From an uncultured Pelagibacteraceae bacterium (lineage in GTDB: Bacteria; Pseudomonadota; Alphaproteobacteria; Pelagibacterales; Pelagibacteraceae): 64,000 nucleotides of DNA. The stretch is taken from contig CACLWL010000004.1 in assembly GCA_902610655.1 (NCBI GenBank), positions 28,919-92,918 on the forward strand. The letters run 5' to 3'. The notes below the pieces were generated by a model that saw nothing but the letters and a program-made list of their open reading frames with translations, was not told the origin of the DNA and did no database searches. Positions 1-8,928 of this stretch are shown here, one piece after another. Position numbers and translations under genes: made by a program. Each line of letters opens with the position of its first letter. Within the stretch, counting starts at the first letter, position 1.

Positions 1-1363
1 CTGTTGTTTGAAGCATTTCTCTCATACCTGGACCACCTTTAGGACCTTCGTATCTAATTATAATGATATCACCATCTTTATACTTTTTATTTTTAACAGC
101 TTTGTAAGCAGCTTCTTCTGTATCAAAACATCTTGCCTTACCAGTAAATTGTAATCTTTTTAAACCAGCAACTTTAACAATAGCTCCATCAGGTGCTAAA
201 TTTCCTTTTAATCCAACTACACCACCATCTGGAGATAATGGTTGATTATATGTTCTCATAACTTTTTGATTTTTGTTAAATTTAACGTTTTTTAAATTTT
301 GTCTCATAGTTTTACCTGTAACAGTCATGCAATCACCATGGATGTATCCACCATCTAAAAGTGTTTTCAATAACATTGGAACACCACCTGCTTTCCACAT
401 ATCTTTAGCTACATACTTTCCACCTGGTTTAAGATCTGCAAGATAAGGTGTTTTTTTAAATATTCTTGCAACATCCATTAAATCAAATTTAATTCCAGCT
501 TCATTTGCAAGTGCTGGTAAATGCAGTGCTGCATTTGTAGATCCACCTGTTGCAGCAACGATAGTGGCTGCATTTTCTAAAGATTTTTTTGTAACAATAT
601 CTCTTGGTCTAATTTTTTTTTCTAATAAACTCATAACTGCTTTACCACTTTTTAAAGCATATGAATCTCTTTGGGTATAGGGCGCTGGAGTACCTGCTGA
701 ATAAGGTAATGCTAAACCTATTGCTTCAGAAACACATGCCATAGTATTTGCTGTAAATTGACCACCACAAGCACCTGCACTTGGACAAGCTTTTAATTCT
801 AATTTTCTTAAAGCATGAGCTGACATTTTGCCTGAGGAGTATTTACCAACACCTTCAAAAACATCGACAACAGTCACGTCTTTACCATTAAATCTTCCTG
901 GTAGAATTGATCCACCATAAATAAAAACACTTGGAACATTCAATCGAACCATAGCCATCATCAAACCTGGTAATGATTTATCGCAACCAGCTACACCAAC
1001 TAGTGCATCGTAACAATGTCCTCTAACTGTTAATTCAGTAGAATCTGCAATTACATCTCTTGAAATCAATGATGATTTCATACCTTCGTGACCCATTGCT
1101 ATACCATCTGTAACTGTAATAGTGCAAAATTCTCTTGGTGTACCGCCCGCTTGATGGACACCTTTTTTAACAGATTGTGCTTGTCTCATAAGAGCAATGT
1201 TACATGGGGCTGCTTCATTCCAAGTTGAAACAACACCGACAAAAGGTTTTGCAACATCTTTTTCTGTGAGGTCCATTGCATAGTAAAAAGATCTTTGTGG
1301 TGCTTTATCTGGACCTAATGAGGTATGTCTACTTGGTAATTTTTTTTTATTAAATTTTGGCAT
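1..1363 (-). CDS. ilvD: Dihydroxy-acid dehydratase (IlvD), 3' end beyond window
   Basis: This enzyme dehydrates 2,3-dihydroxy-isovalerate and -methylvalerate to the 2-oxo acids, the third common step of valine, leucine and isoleucine synthesis in the cytoplasm. About 454 codons are visible, reading MPKFNKKKLPSRHTS from an ATG at 1363; family members run about 560-615 residues, so the C-terminal fifth lies outside the left edge. Three cysteines sit where Fe-S ligands are expected: C54 (TWNEAAPCN), C127 (GVAGCDKSLPG) and C199 (GACGGQFTANTM). The GACGG form resembles the plant/mycobacterial [2Fe-2S] subclass more than the E. coli form. YEGPKGGPGMREML lies near the visible end. The ATG shares one base with the valS TAA (TAATG), so translation is probably coupled to valS. 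It is partial only because of the window edge. Confidence 0.96.
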   Translation of the reverse strand, partial: MPKFNKKKLPSRHTSLGPDKAPQRSFYYAMDLTEKDVAKPFVGVVSTWNEAAPCNIALMRQAQSVKKGVHQAGGTPREFCTITVTDGIAMGHEGMKSSLISRDVIADSTELTVRGHCYDALVGVAGCDKSLPGLMMAMVRLNVPSVFIYGGSILPGRFNGKDVTVVDVFEGVGKYSSGKMSAHALRKLELKACPSAGACGGQFTANTMACVSEAIGLALPYSAGTPAPYTQRDSYALKSGKAVMSLLEKKIRPRDIVTKKSLENAATIVAATGGSTNAALHLPALANEAGIKFDLMDVARIFKKTPYLADLKPGGKYVAKDMWKAGGVPMLLKTLLDGGYIHGDCMTVTGKTMRQNLKNVKFNKNQKVMRTYNQPLSPDGGVVGLKGNLAPDGAIVKVAGLKRLQFTGKARCFDTEEAAYKAVKNKKYKDGDIIIIRYEGPKGGPGMREMLQTT

Positions 1364-3981
1364 TATAAATTTTTTACTGTTGCTGATATTTTTTTTATAT
1401 CGTTTTCTAAATTAGTATAATTACTTTTTTCTTGTTCAACAATATGTTTTGGTGCACGTTTTACAAAGTCTTTATTATTTATTCTTGATGATATTTTATC
1501 CATTTCAGCTAGATATTTCGATTGTTTGCTCAATAGATTATTTTTAATCAAATTTAAATCAATGTTTTCATCAAAGTAAATCTTAAATACATTGCCTTTA
1601 ATAACTAAAGAGGCAGATGGTTTCGCTTTATCTATTTCAAGGAAACTTGATATACGTCCCAATTTTTTAAGCACAAGGTCATTTTTATTAAAGAAAGTTT
1701 TATTTTTTTTATCAACATTTGAGAAAGATATTTCAATAAAAGAACCAGGACTTACACCCAGTTCATTTTTAAAAGACCTAATTTCTGTAATAAAATTAAT
1801 AATTTTTTCAACATCATCGAAACTTTGTTTCTTGGCTTTATCTCCTATCCAATTGGAATACATCAGATAATCTTTGCTATTATTATCCAATTTGTTCTTT
1901 AGCCAAATTTCTTCTGTTATAAATGGTATGAAGGGATGTAAAAGAACTAATATCTCTTTAAATACGAAACTTGCGATTTCTTTCGTTTCTTTAATGTCAC
2001 CTTTTTTACCAGAATTAAAAATGGTTTTAGTTAGTTCTAAATACCAGTCACAATATGAGTGCCAAACAAATTGGTAAATATTTCGGGAAGCCTCATCAAA
2101 TCTGTAATCTTTTATATTTTTCTCTATTAATTGCTTATTCTTTATTAATTCTGAATAAATCCATCTATTAATATTTAATTTAGCTTTTGGTGCCTTTTTT
2201 GCATTCTTAATAATACACTTATTATGCAATAAAAAATTATTTACATTCCAAAGTTTATTTAAAAAGTTTCTGTTACCTTTAACCCTATCTTCCGATAATT
2301 TAACATCTCTTCCTGGCGAGGCCATTGATAATAAAGTGAAACGTAAAGCGTCTGCACTATATTTTTCTATGAGTTCTAATGGATCAATAACATTACCTTT
2401 TGATTTTGACATTTTCTGACCTTTTTCATCTCGAACAAGTGCGTGAACATAAATATTTTTAAATGGTTCTTTATTGAGAAATTCTGTTCCAAACATAATC
2501 ATACGAGCAACCCAAAAGAAGATAATATCAAATCCAGTTACAAGAACTGATGTAGGATAAAATTTTTTTAAATAATCATTGTTTTTAGGCCAGCCTAAAG
2601 TTGCAAAAGCCCAAAGGCCAGATGAAAACCAAGTATCAAGAACGTCGGGATCTCTTTTAAGATTAATATTTTTTTTATATTTCTTTTTTGCAATTTTTTT
2701 TGCTTCGCTCTCATTTGAAGCGACTATAATTTTTTTATCTGGTGTGTACCACGCAGGTATTTGGTGACCCCACCACAGTTGTCTTGAAATACACCATGGC
2801 TCGATATTGTTCATCCACTGAAAATAAGTCTTTGACCAATTTGCAGGAAAAAAATTTGTTTTTTTATTTTTAACTACTTTTTTGGCTTTTACTGATAATT
2901 TTTTTGCATCTGCAAACCATTGATCAGTTAAGTAAGGTTCAATAACTGAATTGGATCTATCACCATATGGAACTTTATTTTTAATCTTTTCCTCTTTAAC
3001 AAATAAATCACCTAAATCATTTAGAATTCTTTTTCTTGCCTCAAATCTATCTAAACCTTGATAAGAACTAGGTGCATTATTATTTATTTTTCCATCATCA
3101 GTAAAAATATTTATTATTTCTAATTTATTTCTTTTTCCAACATCATAGTCATTAAAATCATGAGCTGGAGTAATTTTAACAGCACCTGTGCCTTGCTCAG
3201 GATCGGCATATTCGTCAGCTATAATTTTAACTTTTCTTGTTGTGAGTGGTAATATCACATTTTTCCCTAAATATTTTTTAAATCTTTTATCCTTAGGATG
3301 AACAGCAACAGCAGTATCCCCCAACATCGTTTCTGGTCTGGTTGTGGCGATAGTAATAAAGTCTTCAGTATCCTCTATTGGATATTTAATATAATACAAT
3401 TTTGAATTTACTTCTCTTTGATCTACTTCTAAATCTGAAATCGCTGTTTTTAAAACTGTATCCCAATTAACAAGTTTTCTGGATTTATAAATTAATCCTT
3501 TGTTATACATCTCAACAAAAACTTTTATTACAGATTTTGAAAGATTTTCATCCATAGTAAAAGCATTTCTTGACCAGTCGCACGAACAACCTAATTTTTT
3601 AAGCTGATTAATTATTATGTCGCCATACTCATTCTTCCACTCCCATACTCTATTGATAAATTTCTCTCTTCCTAAATCCTGTTTATTAATATTTTCTTTA
3701 GCTAATTTCTTCTCAACTAAAGCCTGGGTAGCAATACCGGCATGATCAGTTCCTGGTTGCCATAGGGTTTCATAATTATTCATTCGGTGAAATCTTGTAA
3801 GTAAATCTTGAATTGTATTATTTAATGCATGTCCCATATGAAGACTTCCAGTAACATTTGGTGGTGGTATAACTATTGAAAATTGCTTTTTATTTTTCTT
3901 TGGTTTGAACAAATTTTTCTTTTCCCAATAAGCGTATATTTTGTTTTCTACCTGGGTATGAATATATTTATCTGAGCTCAT
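1363..3981 (-). CDS. valS: Valyl-tRNA synthetase
   Basis: This class I aminoacyl-tRNA synthetase charges tRNA-Val and edits misactivated threonine. At 872 residues it is close to the usual bacterial 870-950. The class I signatures are visible: HMGH at residues 48-51 and KMSKS at 523-527. The editing domain insert carries TTRPETMLGDTAVAVHP (about 213-229). The C-terminal ~70 residues are lysine-rich and look like the coiled-coil arm of ValRS. ATG at 3981 is the natural start, because MSSDKYIHTQVENKIYAYWE matches the family N-terminus. It lies first in a minus-strand unit with ilvD and is divergent from the tRNA-Cys gene across a 104-base spacer. Pairing valS with a valine-pathway gene is suggestive, but I see no T-box or attenuator. 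Confidence 0.98.
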   Translation of the reverse strand: MSSDKYIHTQVENKIYAYWEKKNLFKPKKNKKQFSIVIPPPNVTGSLHMGHALNNTIQDLLTRFHRMNNYETLWQPGTDHAGIATQALVEKKLAKENINKQDLGREKFINRVWEWKNEYGDIIINQLKKLGCSCDWSRNAFTMDENLSKSVIKVFVEMYNKGLIYKSRKLVNWDTVLKTAISDLEVDQREVNSKLYYIKYPIEDTEDFITIATTRPETMLGDTAVAVHPKDKRFKKYLGKNVILPLTTRKVKIIADEYADPEQGTGAVKITPAHDFNDYDVGKRNKLEIINIFTDDGKINNNAPSSYQGLDRFEARKRILNDLGDLFVKEEKIKNKVPYGDRSNSVIEPYLTDQWFADAKKLSVKAKKVVKNKKTNFFPANWSKTYFQWMNNIEPWCISRQLWWGHQIPAWYTPDKKIIVASNESEAKKIAKKKYKKNINLKRDPDVLDTWFSSGLWAFATLGWPKNNDYLKKFYPTSVLVTGFDIIFFWVARMIMFGTEFLNKEPFKNIYVHALVRDEKGQKMSKSKGNVIDPLELIEKYSADALRFTLLSMASPGRDVKLSEDRVKGNRNFLNKLWNVNNFLLHNKCIIKNAKKAPKAKLNINRWIYSELIKNKQLIEKNIKDYRFDEASRNIYQFVWHSYCDWYLELTKTIFNSGKKGDIKETKEIASFVFKEILVLLHPFIPFITEEIWLKNKLDNNSKDYLMYSNWIGDKAKKQSFDDVEKIINFITEIRSFKNELGVSPGSFIEISFSNVDKKNKTFFNKNDLVLKKLGRISSFLEIDKAKPSASLVIKGNVFKIYFDENIDLNLIKNNLLSKQSKYLAEMDKISSRINNKDFVKRAPKHIVEQEKSNYTNLENDIKKISATVKNL

Positions 3982-3995
3982 AAGCTGATTTGTAG

Positions 3996-4023
3996 TTTAT
4001 AATTTAATAAACGTAATTAACAA
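3996..4023 (-). promoter_or_regulatory. Possible sigma70 promoter for valS-ilvD
   Basis: Read on the minus strand, TTGTTA (4023-4018) and TATAAA (4001-3996) are separated by 16 bases. The implied transcript would start only a few bases before the valS ATG, giving a nearly leaderless mRNA. A+T richness makes chance matches likely, so this is tentative. Confidence 0.35.
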
Positions 4024-4043
4024 TGATCAAATTAAGATTGAAT

Positions 4044-4073
4044 TTGAGGGGCTATTTACTATAAGCATAATAT
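4044..4073 (+). promoter_or_regulatory. Possible sigma70 promoter for the tRNA-Cys/tRNA-Asn pair
   Basis: TTGAGG (4044-4049) and TAATAT (4068-4073) are separated by 18 bases and lie 12 bases before the mature 5' end of tRNA-Cys. An overlapping alternative is TTGAAT with TATAAG. A short G-rich stretch (gaggggc) inside this A+T-rich spacer resembles a GC discriminator but is badly placed for one. Confidence 0.4.
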
Positions 4074-4085
4074 AAAACGAATAAT

Positions 4086-4159
4086 GGTAACGTGGCGGAA
4101 TGGTTACGCAGAGGATTGCAAATCCTTGTATCCCGGTTCGATTCCGGGCGTTACCTCCA
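4086..4159 (+). tRNA. tRNA-Cys (anticodon GCA)
   Basis: Bases 4086-4092 (GGTAACG) pair perfectly with 4149-4155 (CGTTACC). The discriminator is T and CCA is encoded at 4157-4159. The anticodon arm GGATTGCAAATCC presents GCA. The T arm contains GGTTCGATTCC. U73 is the known identity base for bacterial CysRS and is present. The molecule is 74 bases with the encoded CCA. It lies 50 bases upstream of tRNA-Asn on the same strand and is probably co-transcribed with it. Confidence 0.97.
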
Positions 4160-4209
4160 AAAAAGTAGTTGTTTTACATTTAAAAAAAAGTAAATTCTGA
4201 ACTTTACAT

Positions 4210-4285
4210 TCCTCGGTAGCTCAGTTGGTAGAGCAGTTGACTGTTAATCAATTGGTCGCAGGTTCGAGTCCTGCCCGAGGAGCCA
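4210..4285 (+). tRNA. tRNA-Asn (anticodon GTT)
   Basis: The acceptor stem TCCTCGG (4210-4216) pairs with CCGAGGA (4275-4281). The discriminator is G and CCA is encoded at 4283-4285. The anticodon arm TTGACTGTTAATCAA shows GTT, and the T arm holds GGTTCGAGTCC. The length is 76 bases. The terminal A of CCA is immediately followed by the stop codon of the convergent quinoprotein gene on the other strand, so there is no spacer and no room for a separate terminator. Confidence 0.97.
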
Positions 4286-6334
4286 TTAATTCTTTTTTAA
4301 TTTAAAAGCAACAAAAGCATCTCCTTGTTCAACTAAGTCAGGATAAATTCTTGCTAGACTCATTCCTCCAGTAGCTGGAATAATTATAAATTGCTCTCCA
4401 TTGACTTCATAAACTGTGGGTGGTGCTGATCCTATATATGGCAACTTATATGACCAAAGAACTTCCCCACTTTCAGAGTCAAAAGCTCTAATTAATTTAT
4501 CTAAGGTACCACCTGCAAATACTAAATTACCTGCAGTTGCTGTTGCACCGCCAAAATTTGCTGTTCCAGTATCCTCTAAACCTCTATTTTTAAGTTCATC
4601 AAAATACCCTAAAGGAACCTGCCATATTATTTTTCCACTGTTTAAATTTAGCGCTGTTAAACTTCCCCATGGTGGTGTAATTCCTGGGTATCCCTCAAGA
4701 TCATCCAGTTTATTGTTTTTTCCTATATCTAAAATATTTGTTTTAAATTCTAAATTTTTAGCAATATCAAAAGAACTAAAAACTTTAAATTTCGTTGGTA
4801 AATCGTGTGATGTCACGTAAAGAATATTTTTATCAGGATCAACTGATCCTCCAGGCCATTGAGCTCCTCCCCATAAATTATATGAAATTGTAAATTTATC
4901 TACTTCAAAAGTTGGATAAAAACCGTAATTAGAAGAATTTAATTGTTTCATTACATGATTTTTGTCTTCTAAAGATTTATTAGTAACATGTTCTAATTTA
5001 AATTCATTTCTTGAAAATGGTTCTGGTAATTTTAAAGATGGTTGATATTCACAAGTTCTTTGACCAGGTAATTTTGAAACTGGTGCTTTTTTTTTAATAA
5101 AATCAAATATAGGTTTACCAGTATTTCTATCCAATATCAGAGTATTACCAGTTTTTGATACTGCTACAACAACATCAATTCTTTTTCCGTACTTATTTAT
5201 AGTCGTTAATATTGGAGGTCCTGCAATATCATTATTCCATAAATCATGACAAGTTTCCTGAAAATACCATTTAATTTTTTTATTTCTTACATCAAATGCA
5301 ATTACACTATCAGCATAAAGATTTTTGCCTGGTCTTTGAATTCCAACAAAATAAGGAGCCGCATTACCTGTTGTAAGAAATAAAATACCATTTTGATTAT
5401 CAGAAGATATGCCTCCCCACGGTGAACCTCCTTTAAAATCTCTCGAATTTACTAAATCATTGTTTATTTTTCTAAGATAGTATTTCCATTTAAGTTTACC
5501 TGTATAGACATCATAAACTTCTACAGCGGGTACAACTGATCCAATAACAATTTGTTCATCAATTATTGTGGGTGTAGTAGGTGAAGAACCTATTTTTATA
5601 ATACCATTTTTTCCAAATTCTTTTATTGGTTTACCTGTTTTAGCATTAAGGGTAATTAATTGATCGTCATTAGTAAAAATAAGTCTCAAAAAATCATTTT
5701 TTTGATCTTGCCATAAAAGAAGGCCTCTTTTCGCCGCCTGAAAACCTCTTTTAACTTTGTATTTCCAAATCTCCTTACCTGTTATTGCATCTAAACAAAC
5801 TATAAAATTTCCAGGTGTCGGAAAATATACTCGTCCATCTTTTACAACTGGATTTGCTTGTATACTTTTTTTATTATCTTTAGAATTATATATCCAGGCA
5901 ACCTCCAAATTTTTAACATTAGATCTATTTATTGTATCAAGGCTAGAAAAACGTATGTTAGAATAACCACCATGACTTCTAAACCAATTTGAGTAATTTT
6001 TTTCTATATTTTTAATTTCAGTCCCCACTTTAAAACCATCTTTTTTGGCAGGTATGATTTTTAAAAGTTCTAAATTATCTCTTGCAACAGAATCTTCGAC
6101 TTGCCAAAATTGTTTATGGCTATCAAGAAAAAGATATCCTAGTTTATATGGAATTTTTTCTATGTGTGAATAAAGTTTTTTTATTTTTTTACTATTAATA
6201 TTTTGCTTACTAAATGTTATAGAATTTCTGTTAACATATGATGGATCATAATAAGCCAAATCGTATATAACAGCAGCACATGCAAGTAGAATAATTCCAA
6301 AAGTAGTGTAAAATAAATATTTTATAATTTTCAT
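4286..6334 (-). CDS. Membrane-anchored PQQ-dependent dehydrogenase (glucose dehydrogenase-like family)
   Basis: This is a quinoprotein of the membrane glucose dehydrogenase (Gcd-like) family, expected to oxidise a sugar or alcohol in the periplasm and pass electrons to ubiquinone. The substrate cannot be told from sequence. It has 682 residues: one N-terminal membrane segment (about 5-27), a linker, then an eight-bladed propeller starting near residue 116 (WFRSHGGYSNIRFSSLD). Residues matching catalytic Asp466 and PQQ-contacting Lys493 of E. coli Gcd appear intact as D369 (HDLWNNDIAGPP) and K394 (VSKTGNT). E. coli Gcd has five N-terminal membrane helices; only one is seen here. No PQQ biosynthesis genes lie nearby. 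ATG at 6334 gives a clean signal-anchor start. The gene follows the XRE regulator on the same strand after 68 bases and may be co-transcribed with it. Confidence 0.85.
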   Translation of the reverse strand: MKIIKYLFYTTFGIILLACAAVIYDLAYYDPSYVNRNSITFSKQNINSKKIKKLYSHIEKIPYKLGYLFLDSHKQFWQVEDSVARDNLELLKIIPAKKDGFKVGTEIKNIEKNYSNWFRSHGGYSNIRFSSLDTINRSNVKNLEVAWIYNSKDNKKSIQANPVVKDGRVYFPTPGNFIVCLDAITGKEIWKYKVKRGFQAAKRGLLLWQDQKNDFLRLIFTNDDQLITLNAKTGKPIKEFGKNGIIKIGSSPTTPTIIDEQIVIGSVVPAVEVYDVYTGKLKWKYYLRKINNDLVNSRDFKGGSPWGGISSDNQNGILFLTTGNAAPYFVGIQRPGKNLYADSVIAFDVRNKKIKWYFQETCHDLWNNDIAGPPILTTINKYGKRIDVVVAVSKTGNTLILDRNTGKPIFDFIKKKAPVSKLPGQRTCEYQPSLKLPEPFSRNEFKLEHVTNKSLEDKNHVMKQLNSSNYGFYPTFEVDKFTISYNLWGGAQWPGGSVDPDKNILYVTSHDLPTKFKVFSSFDIAKNLEFKTNILDIGKNNKLDDLEGYPGITPPWGSLTALNLNSGKIIWQVPLGYFDELKNRGLEDTGTANFGGATATAGNLVFAGGTLDKLIRAFDSESGEVLWSYKLPYIGSAPPTVYEVNGEQFIIIPATGGMSLARIYPDLVEQGDAFVAFKLKKN

Positions 6335-6402
6335 TAATTTAAATTATATAAGTAATATTTAAATTAAATCTTATTTACTAAATTTAAACTAGTTATCTAG
6401 TC

Positions 6403-6774
6403 TCAGCCAGTTTTAGATATTCCGGGTTGAGCTATTTGTAAATTCTTGCTAAATTTTAGCTTTTGATCTTGTGTTAATTCTGAATAAAGTTTTAGAAGAA
6501 AATTATAATTAACATTCATATGATTTTCTTTTATTTTCTCAGAATTTATAGCGTACTCCGAATAATCCTCAAAAAAGTAATTAATTGGCACCTTAAGATA
6601 ATTAGATAATTGAAGTAATCTTATAGAACTTACTCCGTTAGTACCCTTTTCATACTTTTGAATTTGTTGAAAAGTGACATTAATTGCTTTTGCTACTTTT
6701 GTCTGCGTTAAACCTAGTGCTAATCTTCTAAGCTTGAGCTTGTTGCCCAAGTGTTTATTAAAATTTTCTTCCAT
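6403..6774 (-). CDS. XRE/Cro-type helix-turn-helix regulator
   Basis: This is a cytoplasmic DNA-binding protein of 123 residues. The HTH occupies about residues 9-65: LGNKLKLRRLALGLTQTKVA, then FQQIQKYEKGTNGVSSIRLL and LSNYLKVPINYFFEDY. It matches the small alphaproteobacterial XRE family characterised by the FQQ(I/V)QKYE(K/R)G recognition segment. The remaining ~55 residues are a short helical tail with no ligand domain that I recognise. A good ribosome site (AGAGGGG) precedes the ATG. The gene lies between the amino-acid transporter and the quinoprotein dehydrogenase, so it could control either; its own upstream inverted repeat suggests autoregulation. The target is unknown. Confidence 0.85.
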   Translation of the reverse strand: MEENFNKHLGNKLKLRRLALGLTQTKVAKAINVTFQQIQKYEKGTNGVSSIRLLQLSNYLKVPINYFFEDYSEYAINSEKIKENHMNVNYNFLLKLYSELTQDQKLKFSKNLQIAQPGISKTG

Positions 6775-6796
6775 TAAGACCCCTCTTAAAAAAAAG

Positions 6797-6830
6797 ATTG
6801 AACTCTATCCTGAGGGTTTATGCAAGCCCT
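6797..6830 (-). promoter_or_regulatory. Candidate promoter and operator of the XRE regulator
   Basis: On the minus strand, TTGCAT (6825-6820) and TTCAAT (6802-6797) are 17 bases apart. An imperfect inverted repeat, AGGGTTT-ATGC-AAGCCCT on the plus strand (6813-6830), overlaps the -35 element. This is the expected geometry for a dimeric repressor acting on its own gene. The overlap is visible in the sequence; the function is inferred. Confidence 0.4.
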
Positions 6831-6921
6831 AAAATATTTTTTTTTAGCCTATTTATTGGCTTGACAGTAGCCTAAAAAGACTAATCTATATTTATAAATA
6901 AAGTAAACAAACTTAGACTGA

Positions 6922-7656
6922 TTATAAAATTTGACTTAAAAATAGCTTGGTTCTATCACTTTTTGGATTAGCAAAAAATTCTTTGGTTTCAGCTTTTTCT
7001 ATTATCATTCCTTCATCCATAAAAATAACTTCATCAGCAACCTCTTTAGCAAAACCCATTTCATGAGTTACTACAATCATGGTCATTCCACCCTTTGCAA
7101 GATTTACCATAGCATCTAACACCTCTTTTATCATCTCGGGATCCAATGCCGATGTTGGTTCATCAAATAACATTATTTTTGGCTGCATACATAATGCTCT
7201 AGCAATTGCACATCTTTGTTGTTGACCACCAGATAATTGTCCAGGAAATTTGTTTGCCTGATCTGAGATTTGAACTTGGGTTAGTTGTTTCATTGCAAGC
7301 TCTTCAGCTTCCTTTTTAGGCATTTTTTTAACCCATATTGGTGCAAGAGTACAATTGTCTAAAATAGATAAATGTGGAAAAAGATTAAATTGCTGAAATA
7401 CCATTCCAACCTCTGCTCTTACCTGTTCTATATTTTTAGTATTTTCTGATAACTCTGTACCATCGACAATTATTGTACCTTTTTGATGTTCTTCCAATCT
7501 ATTAATACATCTTATTAATGTGGATTTACCTGATCCAGACGGTCCACACACAACAATTTTTTGTTTAGCACCAACATCAAGGTTTATATCCCTTAAAACT
7601 TGAAAATCACCGAACCATTTATTTACATTTTCAATTTTTATTATTGGTTCAGACAT
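6922..7656 (-). CDS. aapP: General L-amino acid ABC transporter, ATP-binding protein
   Basis: This is the cytoplasmic ATPase that powers amino-acid import through AapQM. It has 244 residues, typical for the polar amino-acid (PAAT) family. Walker [10 protein letters not shown] is at residues 38-46, followed by the Q-loop in [10 protein letters not shown], the signature LSGGQQQR, Walker B with [13 protein letters not shown], and the switch histidine in [11 protein letters not shown] at 7656 lies three bases after the aapM stop. It is the last transporter gene in the minus-strand order aapJ-aapQ-aapM-aapP, with about 147 bases to the XRE gene downstream. I see no convincing terminator after it. 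Confidence 0.96.
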   Translation of the reverse strand: MSEPIIKIENVNKWFGDFQVLRDINLDVGAKQKIVVCGPSGSGKSTLIRCINRLEEHQKGTIIVDGTELSENTKNIEQVRAEVGMVFQQFNLFPHLSILDNCTLAPIWVKKMPKKEAEELAMKQLTQVQISDQANKFPGQLSGGQQQRCAIARALCMQPKIMLFDEPTSALDPEMIKEVLDAMVNLAKGGMTMIVVTHEMGFAKEVADEVIFMDEGMIIEKAETKEFFANPKSDRTKLFLSQIL

Positions 7657-7659
7657 TTA

Positions 7660-8928
7660 TTATCTCTCTGTTTTATATTTGTTTTCAAGGTTATAACTAT
7701 ATTTACTCATTGCATAGCAAATTATCCAAAAAATTATAGCAGCAAATATATATCCCTCCATTGCAAAACCAAGCCATTTAGGATTTGTTTTAGCTAAAGC
7801 TAACATTCCTGCTATTTCAGCTAAACCAACCACAAAAATTAATGGTGTGTCTTTTACTAGCGCAAGAAATGTATTGCATATTCCAGGTATAACTAGTTTT
7901 AATGCTTGAGGTAAGATTACAAAAATATGCATTTTCCAATAACCCATTCCTAAAGATTTTGCTGCATCGTATTGGCCTCTAGGTAGTGATTGTAGGCCAC
8001 CTCTTATAGCTTCTGCGCAATATGCACCTTCAAATAATGTTATAGCAATTATAACCCTTACTAATTTATCCATGAAAAAATCTTCGGGTAAAAACATTGG
8101 AAACATAACAGAAGACATGAATAAAACTGTTATTAAAGGCACACCTCTCCAAAATTCAATATATCCAACAGATATATATCTAATCATTGGTAAATTAGAT
8201 CTTCTTCCTAATGCTAGTATCATTCCTAAAGGAAAACAAAAAATTAAACAAAAGAAGGAAACAATAAAGGTTAATGATAGACCTCCCCAAGCTCCTGTTT
8301 CAACCCAAACCAATCCAAAAGATCCCCCTGATATTAAATAGTAAATTACTAGAAATGCAATAATCGGGTAAATTATGACGTAATAAAGCGCAAGATATTT
8401 TTTTAAATTATCTTTTAAGAAAAATCCAAAAAATCCTAGACCGATTACAAGTATGAAAGCTGTATTTATTCTCCAATGCAGATCATTTGGGTACATGCCG
8501 TACATAAACCTTCTGAACCAAACTTTAACATAAGTCCAACAAGCGCCTGTTCCAGTGCATGCTTCTTTCGACTCACCAGATATATTTGCATCAAATATCA
8601 TCCAACTCAATGATGGAGGAGTTGCTTTAACAATAGCAAAAATAATTAACAAAGTTAAGAATGCGTTGAAATTATTAGTATTAATATTTTTATTAATTAA
8701 ATCTATACTTTTAATTCCACTATACTCAATTCGTATTAAGTGAAGTCCCACAAAGCCAATTATTAAAGGTAAAAATAAACCTAAAATATCAGGTAAAAAA
8801 TTTGTTAAATTAATTTTGAAAAATGAGTAAAGAACAACATCCAGAATACTAATAGAAAATAAAAATAGTCCAGCTAATAAATAATAGTAATAGTTGCTAG
8901 TTTTTTTATCTGTTAAAGTGTTAATCAT
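7660..8928 (-). CDS. aapM: General L-amino acid ABC transporter, permease AapM
   Basis: This is one of two inner-membrane permeases of the general amino-acid importer. It has 422 residues with many hydrophobic segments. The long N-terminal extension, larger than in simple HisQ/M permeases, is characteristic of AapM/BztC. A central loop carries a WMIFDANISGESKEACTGTG stretch. The C-terminal third holds the EAA coupling motif: EAIRGGLQSLPRGQYDAAKS, then LPQALKLVIPGICN. Its ATG shares one base with the aapQ stop (TAATG), implying translational coupling that would help keep the two permeases in balance. Confidence 0.95.
   Translation of the reverse strand: MINTLTDKKTSNYYYYLLAGLFLFSISILDVVLYSFFKINLTNFLPDILGLFLPLIIGFVGLHLIRIEYSGIKSIDLINKNINTNNFNAFLTLLIIFAIVKATPPSLSWMIFDANISGESKEACTGTGACWTYVKVWFRRFMYGMYPNDLHWRINTAFILVIGLGFFGFFLKDNLKKYLALYYVIIYPIIAFLVIYYLISGGSFGLVWVETGAWGGLSLTFIVSFFCLIFCFPLGMILALGRRSNLPMIRYISVGYIEFWRGVPLITVLFMSSVMFPMFLPEDFFMDKLVRVIIAITLFEGAYCAEAIRGGLQSLPRGQYDAAKSLGMGYWKMHIFVILPQALKLVIPGICNTFLALVKDTPLIFVVGLAEIAGMLALAKTNPKWLGFAMEGYIFAAIIFWIICYAMSKYSYNLENKYKTER

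Noticed and set aside
1592..1870. Plus-strand open frames inside valS and similar antisense frames elsewhere
   Set aside because: They mirror the codon pattern of the real gene on the other strand, lack ribosome sites and resemble no family; A+T-rich lysine/asparagine codons readily leave the opposite strand open.
6843..6871. AGCC-GGCT pairing after aapP as a terminator
   Set aside because: On the transcribed (minus) strand the short stem is followed by A residues, not T, so it does not look like an intrinsic terminator.
6861..6892. Perfect TTGACA on the plus strand after aapP, with TATATT 20 bases further on
   Set aside because: The spacing is too long for a sigma70 promoter, nothing on the plus strand downstream is coding, and the region is A+T rich. 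I did not call an antisense promoter.
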